A stretch of 27,133 nucleotides of DNA from an uncultured Porphyromonadaceae bacterium (GTDB lineage Bacteria > Bacteroidota > Bacteroidia > Bacteroidales > Muribaculaceae): the NCBI GenBank assembly GCA_902470475.1, contig CABRGT010000021.1, positions 1-27,133 on the forward strand. Direction: 5' to 3'. The translations under genes were made by a program, and so were the position numbers. Below are positions 16,531 to 23,371 of the stretch, in pieces (position 1 is the first letter of the stretch; every line of letters begins with the position of its first letter). Under the pieces are notes generated by a model, which saw nothing but the letters and a program-made list of their open reading frames with translations, made no database searches and was not told the DNA's origin.

Positions 16531-19032
16531 ATGAAAAAAGTTCTACTTCTTTTTGCGTTGCTGGTTGGTTCACTGTCTGCTATGGCGACAGAAGTCATAA
16601 CTTATGACTTCACGCCAAATACCAATACAGACGGATGGCCAAAAACACGTGTAACAACTGAAACTACGAAAACATCTGCAACTCATCCTGAACTAACTAT
16701 TACATTTTATAATTCATGGTGGGCAAGTAATCAAACTAATTCTTATATTGCTACATATAAAAATAAATCAGGAGAAAGTATATATGGTTATGTTAAAATA
16801 GCTCCTATAAAAGATAAAATAGTAACTGCTGTAACTTTATATCTTCCTGGAATTACAACTAAATCAGCATTTGAGTTGCTGATAGATGGTAATGATACTT
16901 CCTTAGGCAAATTTACTTGGACAAAACAAAACACAAATTCACAAACAGTAGAAATTCCTGCTAATCTTCAGTCAGCTGATAATACTCTCGTTATCAAAAC
17001 AGCTAACACTGGAAATCAGTGTGGCTTCGGTAAACTGATACTTACTGTAGAAGATGCAGTTAAGGTAGAAGCTGACCATGCAGCTATCACTCCTGAGTCG
17101 AAAGAATTTACTGATAACATAGATGTTACTCTCAAAGCTTTTGATGCTCAGAATGTAGAAGTAAACGGAGCTAATATTTATTATACTCTTAATGGAGGCG
17201 CTCAGCAGACTTGCAAGTCTCCTTACATTATTAACTTAACTGAAACTACTGCAGTTGAAGCTTGGGTTGAAGGTCAGGAATCTCATGCAACGGCTACTTT
17301 CACTCTTAATATTCCCGAGGTTCAGCCCGGTGAGCCTGTTTTCTCTGTGAATGGAACAGAACTGACTGATGAAGAAGTTGTTCTTCCTTATGGAACAGAA
17401 CTGACTGTCTCGGCAGAGAACGCTGTATATCTTGAAGTTTTAGAAGGAGAAGATTCAAAAGAAATTCAGGATAATACATATACTACTGTTATTACGGATG
17501 ATGTTGACATTATCGTCACAGCCTATAATGGAACCCTTTCTTCCGAGGCTCTTATCAGCGTGACGATGGCTGCTCCTGCACTCACAGTAAAAGCCGGTGA
17601 ACAGGAATTCGAAAATAACGGAGAATACAAGTTTGATCAGGGTACTGTAATATCCGTAGCTGCTGAAAATGCACAGTCAGTCATTGTTCTTGACAGCGAA
17701 AACAACGAAATTGAACTTGTTGACAATGGCTTCGAACCGACAAAAGATGATATCTACACTGTCAAAGCAATAGCCGGTTCAAAGGTTACTGAAATCACTT
17801 TCAGCGTTGAACTTACCATCCCCGAATATCAGAATGTAACAGCAACGTACAATTTTACCACCGAAGGCGCTTATGGTATGAAGCCGCAGTCGTCAGGTGC
17901 CAATTATGAAACTGTAAATAATATACCTTCTAAAGATGTAATACTTAAATTTGAAGGTGATTACAGGCAATGGGTTTCAAATGGAAATTATGAATTGCGC
18001 GTCAATAAAAATTCTAAAATAACTATTTCCGTACCTGTTAATTGCTTCATAACTAGTATATCATTTACGGGTAGTAATGTATCTCTTTCATATGGTAATA
18101 CAACCATAACAGATAAAAATGGAATTACTTTAGATTCAAAAGATAAGGTTCATGAAATTACTTTAGAGAATACAACGTCTGGTGCAAAGAAAATCAACAC
18201 TATCACTGTAAATTACGTTAAGGACAACTACACTGCGACGGCTACAGTGGAAGTTGACAAGGAAAATCCTTATGAATACGCCTATGGCCATGCCAATGTG
18301 CTTGTATTCAAACCGCATATCCTTTTTAACGGCAATCCTATTGAGAATACTGAATATGCCAATTATGAGGTTCGTCTGAACGGCGTTGCCCTGGGTCAGG
18401 CAGATCAGACAGAACTTTTGAATTACTTTGCTTACGACAAGGAAAATACATTTACTCTGCACAATGGTGAAAAGACCATTGGAGTTGAAGTAAAATGGCC
18501 TGAAATAGATGTTAATCCTGTTATCTCCGAGGTAGAGTATCTCAAGGAGAATGACGGCAGGATGCATGCTGTTTACTATGTAATGCCCGAAAATAATCCT
18601 CAGGGTCTGCATTGGAATGTGGTGTGTGAGGATGCTCACATGCTTTATTGGAACGGCAAGACGGGCGCAGCATGTCAGTTCAACGAAGTAGGCGATCAGG
18701 CCGAAAATGCTCCTGAGGCATTCGACGCCCATATATCCTATCCTTTTGCAGTAAGAAAGGCTGCTGCAGCCTCACAGACTATCAAGCTGATGGCTGAAGA
18801 TGATGATATCGAAATTAATGAATATCACGCACCTGCCGCCACTTTGGTTACAGCCGATGTCGACAAACCTAACGAAAACAACACTTCGGGTGTGGCTGAC
18901 GTAGCTGTGGACCAGACCGGCGAGGCTGAATTCTTCAACCTCCAGGGTGTGCGCGTCAAAGGCGAGCTGACTCCCGGTCTGTATATCCGCCGCCAAGGCA
19001 ACACTGCCGTGAAGGTCGTCGTCAATAATTGA
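16531..19032 (+). CDS. Large secreted surface protein of mosaic composition with sorting-like C-terminal tail
   Basis: An 833-aa exported protein that I cannot assign to an enzyme family. It has a signal peptide (MKKVLLLFALLVGSLSAMA). Residues about 20-175 and 430-565 look like two beta-rich, lectin-like modules, each starting with T-Y-D/N-F-T and ending with a hydrophobic strand. Between them are a chitobiase/Fn3-associated-type segment (ITPESKEF through YYTLNGGAQQTCKSPYIINLT, about 188-262) and two Ig-like repeats sharing YGTELTVSAENA and QGTVISVAAENA. It ends NLQGVRV, GLYIRRQGN, KVVVNN, almost the same tail as the amylase. Base content is uneven: the 60 bases from 16741 have 12 G+C (20%), those from 18061 have 17 (28%), those from 18901 have 35 (58%). 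An adhesin or carbohydrate-binding role is plausible but unproven. Likely in one transcript with the XRE gene. Confidence 0.85.
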   Translation: MKKVLLLFALLVGSLSAMATEVITYDFTPNTNTDGWPKTRVTTETTKTSATHPELTITFYNSWWASNQTNSYIATYKNKSGESIYGYVKIAPIKDKIVTAVTLYLPGITTKSAFELLIDGNDTSLGKFTWTKQNTNSQTVEIPANLQSADNTLVIKTANTGNQCGFGKLILTVEDAVKVEADHAAITPESKEFTDNIDVTLKAFDAQNVEVNGANIYYTLNGGAQQTCKSPYIINLTETTAVEAWVEGQESHATATFTLNIPEVQPGEPVFSVNGTELTDEEVVLPYGTELTVSAENAVYLEVLEGEDSKEIQDNTYTTVITDDVDIIVTAYNGTLSSEALISVTMAAPALTVKAGEQEFENNGEYKFDQGTVISVAAENAQSVIVLDSENNEIELVDNGFEPTKDDIYTVKAIAGSKVTEITFSVELTIPEYQNVTATYNFTTEGAYGMKPQSSGANYETVNNIPSKDVILKFEGDYRQWVSNGNYELRVNKNSKITISVPVNCFITSISFTGSNVSLSYGNTTITDKNGITLDSKDKVHEITLENTTSGAKKINTITVNYVKDNYTATATVEVDKENPYEYAYGHANVLVFKPHILFNGNPIENTEYANYEVRLNGVALGQADQTELLNYFAYDKENTFTLHNGEKTIGVEVKWPEIDVNPVISEVEYLKENDGRMHAVYYVMPENNPQGLHWNVVCEDAHMLYWNGKTGAACQFNEVGDQAENAPEAFDAHISYPFAVRKAAAASQTIKLMAEDDDIEINEYHAPAATLVTADVDKPNENNTSGVADVAVDQTGEAEFFNLQGVRVKGELTPGLYIRRQGNTAVKVVVNN

Positions 19033-19040
19033 AAATTAAG

Positions 19041-19064
19041 AATTAACAATTAACAATTAACAAT
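19041..19064 (+). repeat. Short tandem repeat of a heptamer
   Basis: AATTAAC is repeated three times in tandem, plus AAT, directly after the surface-protein stop and before its terminator. It is an A+T-rich spacer with no coding content. Confidence 0.7.
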
Positions 19065-19065
19065 C

Positions 19066-19101
19066 AGCTGCGCGGGGCACCATCCTCGCGCAGCTTTTTT
19101 T
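19066..19101 (+). terminator. Intrinsic terminator of the surface-protein gene
   Basis: AGCTGCGCGGGG (19066-19077) pairs with CCTCGCGCAGCT (19084-19095), 12 bp with one G-U wobble and a 6-base loop, followed by a run of T through 19101. Orientation fits the upstream plus-strand gene. This is the clearest terminator in the window. Confidence 0.85.
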
Positions 19102-19134
19102 ACGCGGCAACCGGCCTCAATCAGCTGCCCGCAG

Positions 19135-19187
19135 GGCAACCGACGAAGTAGCTCTGCAAAGCAGAGAAAGCAGGCGACCACGCCTGC
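19135..19187 (+). repeat. Imperfect intergenic repeat, copy B (right of cassette)
   Basis: Carries the same ordered blocks as copy A at 15968-16026 (GGCAAC, GAC, GAAGT, TGCA, AAGCAGGC, CGCCTGC) in 53 rather than 59 bases. The two copies are in the same orientation and flank the XRE/surface-protein cassette. Confidence 0.4.
19170..19187 (-). terminator. Hairpin after the ksgA-mgtE operon
   Basis: GCAGGCG-ACCA-CGCCTGC is a 7-bp stem with a 4-base loop. On the minus strand it is followed by TTTCTC, and outer CAGAG/CTCTG arms can extend it. It lies just beyond the minus-strand gene ending at 19222 and could end that transcript. It is part of repeat copy B. Confidence 0.5.
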
Positions 19188-19221
19188 GGCCTCTGTAGAA
19201 AAGCGCCTCCTTTTTCCGGGA

Positions 19222-19683
19222 TTATTTGAGGGGACGGCGGATACGGATGCCCTCGCGGACCGGAAGCGTAAATGCGGTGAATACCCCGGCATCCTCGCTG
19301 TTGTAGCGGATGTGATAGCGCTCGGCGGCAAGAAAATCAAGCGTGAATACGGCAGTGTCGCGGCGTTCGAGCGCGAGACGTCCTGGCGTAAGGCGCTCTT
19401 CTATGTCGATGTCGAATCCTGTGACGTTGACGGCCAGGGATGCGGCACCTGTATCACCTACCCCGCCGAGACCGGTACGCCGGATTATGACGCGGCGGTT
19501 GTCGTCGACCTCTACTTCTATGGCCGGGCCAGCGGGAGTGTCGGCGCGGCTGTCGCTCAGGTCGCCGGCCACGGTATGTAGCACTGCGACTCCGCGCCGC
19601 GAAGGCAGCGCGCTCAGAGCCACCACGGCGGCAGCCGCGGCCCCGGCGATAACGAAGAATTCGACGGAATTGAACCAGCTCAT
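19222..19683 (-). CDS. Small single-pass membrane protein of unknown function, downstream of mgtE
   Basis: A 153-aa protein that I do not recognise. The N-terminus (about residues 6-27, FFVIAGAAAAAVVALSAL) is a probable membrane anchor or uncleaved signal; the rest is a soluble, beta-rich domain with IIRRTGLGGVG, VNVTGFDIDIEERLTPG and a basic end REGIRIRRPLK. The ATG lies one base after the mgtE stop, so it is almost certainly translated with mgtE. Composition is like its neighbours. It might be an accessory envelope protein, but nothing in the sequence gives a function. Confidence 0.75.
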   Translation of the reverse strand: MSWFNSVEFFVIAGAAAAAVVALSALPSRRGVAVLHTVAGDLSDSRADTPAGPAIEVEVDDNRRVIIRRTGLGGVGDTGAASLAVNVTGFDIDIEERLTPGRLALERRDTAVFTLDFLAAERYHIRYNSEDAGVFTAFTLPVREGIRIRRPLK

Positions 19684-19684
19684 C

Positions 19685-21049
19685 TTATGCCAGGATGCTC
19701 AGGAAGAACTGCGACACCCACACGTAGATGATCAGGCCGAAGATGTCGTTGGTGATCTGGATGAAGGGACCGGTGGCAAGGGCCGGGTTGATGTGCAGCT
19801 TTTCAAGTGTCAGAGGCACTACGGTTCCCAGTATCGACGCGAACATGATGACGGTGAACAGCGACGCGGCCACCGAGACGGTCACGGCCAGATTGTCGGG
19901 CAGCATAATAAGGTTGTAGACCAGCACCACAAGCGACAGTATGGTTGCGTTGAGGAGGCCTATGAGGAATTCCTTGCCAAGCTGGGCGCCGAACTCGCGG
20001 ATGTCGAGCGAGCCGTTGGCAAGACCCTGCACTACGATGGCCGAAGCCTGAACGCCGACGTTGCCCCCTGTGCCACCCACGATGGGGATGAACAGTGCCA
20101 GTGCCGTGACGGCCTTGATCTGGTCCTGGAATCCGTCGAGGATCACCGATCCGAGAATACCGGCCGCAATGCCGATCAGCAGCCATGGGATGCGGGCCTT
20201 GAACTGCGAGAATATAGAGTCATCGGCATCGACATCCGACGACAGACCGGATGCCAGCTGATAGTCGCGCTCGGATGCCTCGCGCACCTGGTCCATGACG
20301 TCGTCGACGGTGATGCGGCCTACAAGTCGGCCGATCGAGTCAACGACCGGCATGGCCACAAGGTCGTACTTCTCGAAATCGAGGGCTACCTCGTCGATAG
20401 GAGTGTCGGCCTTGACGCTGACCGGATCGGTCTCCATGACATGCTTGATCTTCGACACAGAGGGGTGCGTGATCATCTTCTTGAGGGGAAATATACCCTT
20501 GAGCTTATAATCGTTGTCGACGACGTAGACGTAGTAGATCTCATCCATCTCCTCGGCCTGCTGGCGCATTTCGCGGACACATTCGGGCATCGACATGTTC
20601 TCGTTGACGACGACCATCTCGGTACCCATCAGGCCGCCGGCGGTGTCCTCGTCGTATTTGAGCAGGTCGATGATGTCGCCTGCCTGCTCCACGTCGTCGA
20701 TGTGAGCGAGGACCTCGTCGCGGTCCTCTTCGTCGAGCTGCTGGATGATGTCGACGGCGTCGTCGGTGTCGAGATGTTCGATCTGCTTGGCGATCTCCTC
20801 GCTCGGCATGCCTTCGAGCAGCTTTAGGCGGTCATCCTCGTCGAGTTCGATCAGCACGTCGGCGGCTGTCTCCTCGTCGAGCAGACGGTACAGGAATTCG
20901 GCCTCGTCAAGCTCGAGGTTCTGATACAGCTCGGCTATGTCGGCCGGACGCAGATGTTCAAGTTCGGCGCGGGCCTCAGCGGCGTCCTGGCGGTGGATGA
21001 TATCCTTGATTTTTTCCAGATATTCGGGAGAATATTCTTGCATTGACAT
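19685..21049 (-). CDS. mgtE: MgtE-family magnesium channel/transporter
   Basis: Inner-membrane Mg2+ channel gated by cytoplasmic magnesium. The 454-aa protein has the MgtE N-domain with helical repeats (about 20-135), a CBS pair (about 140-265, with GTEMVVVNENMSMPECV and MPVVDSIGRLVGRITVDDV), a connecting helix, and five predicted membrane helices (about 285-454). The pore-domain signature GGTGGNVGVQAS at 325-336 and the last-helix block NPALATGPFIQITNDIFG are present; the final Asp that lines the pore in Thermus MgtE appears kept. It begins 4 bp after the ksgA stop and is followed after one base by a small membrane protein gene. An ATG at 21043 is an equally possible start. Confidence 0.96.
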   Translation of the reverse strand: MSMQEYSPEYLEKIKDIIHRQDAAEARAELEHLRPADIAELYQNLELDEAEFLYRLLDEETAADVLIELDEDDRLKLLEGMPSEEIAKQIEHLDTDDAVDIIQQLDEEDRDEVLAHIDDVEQAGDIIDLLKYDEDTAGGLMGTEMVVVNENMSMPECVREMRQQAEEMDEIYYVYVVDNDYKLKGIFPLKKMITHPSVSKIKHVMETDPVSVKADTPIDEVALDFEKYDLVAMPVVDSIGRLVGRITVDDVMDQVREASERDYQLASGLSSDVDADDSIFSQFKARIPWLLIGIAAGILGSVILDGFQDQIKAVTALALFIPIVGGTGGNVGVQASAIVVQGLANGSLDIREFGAQLGKEFLIGLLNATILSLVVLVYNLIMLPDNLAVTVSVAASLFTVIMFASILGTVVPLTLEKLHINPALATGPFIQITNDIFGLIIYVWVSQFFLSILA

Positions 21050-21053
21050 GACC

Positions 21054-21857
21054 TTAGCTGTTTTCAGTGTTACGCAGCGATGAGATGAGATTGGTCAGTT
21101 CGACGAACTGAGCCACAGAGAGCTGTTCGGGGCGCATGGCTCCCAGCGGAGAGTCGGCGGGGAAGACCGTGCCGGCGGGGAGCAGCCCGCGGGCCGAATT
21201 GCGGATTGTCTTGCGGCGCTGGCCGAAAGTGGTTTTCACCACCGTGCGCATCAGCGCGAAATCGCAGCCCGGGTCTGTGACGCCGTTGCGGCGCAGACGT
21301 ATGACGCCGCTCTTGACCTTTGGCGGGGGATTGAACACGTGCTCGTGTACGGTGAAAAGATATTCGGCCGTGTACCAGGTCTGGAGCAGCACGCTCAGTA
21401 TGCCGCGTGTCTTGCTTCCTTCGGGCGCGCAGATGCGCTCGGCCACCTCTCGCTGCAGCATGCCGCTGCATTCCTCCACTATGTCACGGTTATCGAGTAC
21501 CTTGAAGAATATCTGCGACGATATGTTGTAGGGATAGTTGCCGATGACGCAGCACTTGCCTTCGGGTACAACCGACCGCAGGTCGAGGCGCAGAAAGTCG
21601 GCTTCGACTATCCGGTCGGTGCGGAGGCCGTCGACAGTGCCGCGGCGCAGGTATTCAACGCTTTCGCCGTCGAGTTCCACCACGGTGACGTCGCGGCCGG
21701 CGGCGGTGAGAAACCGGGTCAGCACGCCCATGCCGGGACCGACTTCCACCACCGGCAGGCCGGGGCAGTCGTCGACAGTAGCCGCTATCCGTGCGGCTAT
21801 GTCAAGGTCGGTGAGAAAGTGCTGTCCGAGAGCTTTTTTGGGTCGTACCTGTGCCAT
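21054..21857 (-). CDS. rsmA: 16S rRNA dimethyladenosine transferase (RsmA/KsgA)
   Basis: Dimethylates two adjacent adenines near the 3' end of 16S rRNA in late 30S assembly, using S-adenosylmethionine. The 267-aa sequence starts PKKALGQHFLTD, has the SAM-binding loop VEVGPGMGVLT at 37-47, the catalytic GNYPYNIS at 106-113, and FNPPPKVKSGVIRL and FGQRRKTIRNS in the C-terminal half, all standard for KsgA. It leads the ksgA-mgtE-small membrane protein string with only 4 bp to mgtE. Its leader holds an inverted repeat described separately. Confidence 0.97.
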   Translation of the reverse strand: MAQVRPKKALGQHFLTDLDIAARIAATVDDCPGLPVVEVGPGMGVLTRFLTAAGRDVTVVELDGESVEYLRRGTVDGLRTDRIVEADFLRLDLRSVVPEGKCCVIGNYPYNISSQIFFKVLDNRDIVEECSGMLQREVAERICAPEGSKTRGILSVLLQTWYTAEYLFTVHEHVFNPPPKVKSGVIRLRRNGVTDPGCDFALMRTVVKTTFGQRRKTIRNSARGLLPAGTVFPADSPLGAMRPEQLSVAQFVELTNLISSLRNTENS

Positions 21858-21867
21858 CGTTTATTCA

Positions 21868-21907
21868 GGCTTTACAAACTTGAAAAATTGTTTGATTCTG
21901 TAAAGCC
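21868..21907 (-). promoter_or_regulatory. Inverted repeat at the 5' end of the ksgA leader
   Basis: GGCTTTACA (21868-21876) and TGTAAAGCC (21899-21907) are exact 9-bp complements, and CAAAC (21875-21879) with GTTTG (21890-21894) can pair inside. With transcription starting near 21905, the mRNA would begin with this stem-loop, ending about 10 bases before the ksgA ATG at 21857. It may stabilise the mRNA, control translation, or be a protein-binding site. Confidence 0.45.
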
Positions 21908-21910
21908 ACA

Positions 21911-21918
21911 CAAAATTA
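21911..21918 (-). promoter_or_regulatory. -7 element upstream of ksgA
   Basis: On the minus strand this reads TAATTTTG, a fit to TAnnTTTG, about 54 bases upstream of the ksgA ATG. No well-spaced TTTG/TTG was found further upstream. Confidence 0.45.
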
Positions 21919-22078
21919 ATACAAAAATTTCAATGTATCTTTACCGACCGGAGAAAAAATGCACGGGCCTACAGGTCGTACCACCGGATTTCGCAGGCTT
22001 TGCCGTTGTCGGACGTCCGGAATTATCCGCGGTTAGTTCAGATTCTTTTGGATGATCCGGAGGATATATAAGGAATGA

Positions 22079-22136
22079 CACGTGCCGCAGACGAATTCTG
22101 GCACGTGCCATCCGCATGTCTTCCGGGCAAAGCCCG
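22079..22136 (-). terminator. Paired hairpins downstream of rubrerythrin
   Basis: CGGGC-AAA-GCCCG (22124-22136) lies 11 bp beyond the rubrerythrin stop, followed by a longer stem CACGTGC/GCACGTG with inner CAGA/TCTG (22079-22107). Neither has a strong U-run on the minus strand, so termination is likely but not certain. The rest of the 290-bp gap to ksgA shows nothing else beyond the ksgA promoter region. Confidence 0.4.
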
Positions 22137-22147
22137 ATTTTCAATAA

Positions 22148-22690
22148 TCAATAGTTTTTGGCTTCTATTTCAAAGAAACTGCGTTTGTGGAGGCATACCG
22201 GGCATGCCTCGGGAGCCTTCTTGCCGATATGAATGTGTCCGCAGTTGCGGCAGATCCATACAGTGTCGCCTTCGCGTGAGAATACCAGCCCTTCCTCGAT
22301 GTTGGCCAGCAGGCGGCGATAGCGTTCCTCATGATGCTTTTCAATCGCAGCCACTGCCCTGAATCGGCTGGCTATCGCGGGGAATCCTTCGGCATCGGCT
22401 TCCTCGGCCATTTTGGCATACATATCGGTCCACTCATAGTTCTCGCCTTCGGCAGCGGCGCGCAGGTTGTCCATAGTCTCAGGCACTTCGCCTCCGTGCA
22501 GGAGTTTGAACCAGAGCTTGGCGTGTTCCTTCTCGTTGTTGGCTGTCTCCTCGAATATGGCTGCAATTTGCTCGTAACCGTCCTTGCGCGCCTTTGATGC
22601 GAAGTACGAATACTTGTTGCGTGCCATAGATTCGCCGGCAAATGCCTCCAGGAGGTTTTTCTCGGTTTTTGTTCCTTTCAGATCTTTCAT
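22148..22690 (-). CDS. rbr: Rubrerythrin
   Basis: A non-haem di-iron peroxidase that reduces hydrogen peroxide in anaerobes. The 180-aa protein has a ferritin-like four-helix domain with likely iron ligands E20, E53 and H56 (EKEH), E97, E117 and H120 (EKHH), then a C-terminal rubredoxin-like domain with C147/C150 (CRNCGH) and C163/C166 (CPVC) for a single iron. Length is typical of the family. It begins 44 bp after the perR/fur-type stop on the same strand, and I see no separate promoter or palindrome in that gap, so co-transcription with the repressor is likely. Electron donor is not encoded nearby. Confidence 0.95.
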   Translation of the reverse strand: MKDLKGTKTEKNLLEAFAGESMARNKYSYFASKARKDGYEQIAAIFEETANNEKEHAKLWFKLLHGGEVPETMDNLRAAAEGENYEWTDMYAKMAEEADAEGFPAIASRFRAVAAIEKHHEERYRRLLANIEEGLVFSREGDTVWICRNCGHIHIGKKAPEACPVCLHKRSFFEIEAKNY

Positions 22691-22734
22691 GTTTTTGTTG
22701 TTTGTTTATTTATTGATGTTTAAGTCGTTGTAAA

Positions 22735-23157
22735 TTATACGGTCTTACTGCACTCAGGGCATAGTCCTCGGAAAAAGACATTGACATTGTCGCATCTGAA
22801 ATCTTCCGGAGCCGACAGCGAACGAATGTCAAAGGGTATGTCATAGATACGCCGGCACTTACGGCACATGAAATGCGCATGAGGCTCTTTCTGAGCGGAA
22901 TCATATCTTGTGGATTCGGCCGAGATATCGATGTCATTGATTAAACCTTTTTCGGCCATCAGTTTCAGACAACTGAACACCGTTGTCCGTGACAATGTCG
23001 GATTACGTTCTATCAGGGCCGAATAAATTTCATCGGCTGTGGGATGGCATTCGCATGAGGTAATATATTCCAGAATCGCGAGACGCTGGGCAGACGGTCT
23101 GATACCCGCCTCCGAAAGCTGCATGGTCAGGAGATTTTGTTTATTTGCGGCATCCAT
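22735..23157 (-). CDS. perR: PerR-like Fur-family peroxide-sensing repressor
   Basis: A 140-aa metal-dependent repressor. The winged-helix DNA-binding part (about 10-80) includes RPSAQRLAILEYI and LSRTTVFSCLKLMAEKGLI. Candidate regulatory metal ligands H38, D86, H93, H95 and D106 correspond in order and spacing to the PerR set of Bacillus subtilis (H37, D85, H91, H93, D104), and two CxxC pairs, C98/C101 and C133/C136, fit the structural zinc site. D86 rather than Glu favours PerR over Fur. Genetic linkage to rubrerythrin, a common peroxide-stress target, agrees. A palindrome lies in its own promoter, consistent with autoregulation. PerR versus Fur is likely but not proven. Confidence 0.88.
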   Translation of the reverse strand: MDAANKQNLLTMQLSEAGIRPSAQRLAILEYITSCECHPTADEIYSALIERNPTLSRTTVFSCLKLMAEKGLINDIDISAESTRYDSAQKEPHAHFMCRKCRRIYDIPFDIRSLSAPEDFRCDNVNVFFRGLCPECSKTV

Positions 23158-23185
23158 TGTATTAAGTTTAAAATTGTATTGAGTA

Positions 23186-23216
23186 CAAAGTTATATCCAA
23201 TCCGGATATAATCCAA
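23186..23216 (-). promoter_or_regulatory. Promoter of perR-rbr
   Basis: Minus-strand TTG (23216-23214), a 20-base spacer, and TAACTTTG (23193-23186) fit the Bacteroidota promoter pattern. Predicted start is near 23180, about 23 bases before the repressor ATG at 23157. Confidence 0.6.
23191..23211. promoter_or_regulatory. Likely PerR/Fur operator palindrome
   Basis: TTATATCC (23191-23198) and GGATATAA (23204-23211) are exact 8-bp complements around a 5-base spacer, placed between the -33 and -7 elements of the repressor promoter. A bound dimer here would block RNA polymerase. The arms are A/T-rich as in Fur/PerR boxes, although the spacing differs from the 7-1-7 Bacillus Per box. Confidence 0.55.
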
Positions 23217-23336
23217 CACATTTAATGATTTTTAATAAAAATTGCTGTCGGATCATGCCGATTCATGTGGCAGTAACGATGTAAGGGATACAGCATCGCT
23301 AAACATTCCGGCTTGCGGATGTGTTAGTATTCTTAA

Positions 23337-23360
23337 CCGGGGACTGATCATTTTCCCCGG
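23337..23360 (+). promoter_or_regulatory. Leader hairpin just before the OmpA-family gene
   Basis: CCGGGGA (23337-23343) pairs with TCCCCGG (23354-23360), leaving a 10-base loop, and ends 11 bases before the ATG at 23372. It may influence ribosome access or mRNA stability. I found no clear TAnnTTTG element in the plus-strand gap upstream. Confidence 0.35.
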
Positions 23361-23371
23361 CGACAGACCTT

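Noticed and set aside
19343..20827. 494-codon open frame on the plus strand
   Set aside because: It is antisense to mgtE and the next gene, and its Asp/His/Val-rich content mirrors the acidic MgtE N-domain codons.
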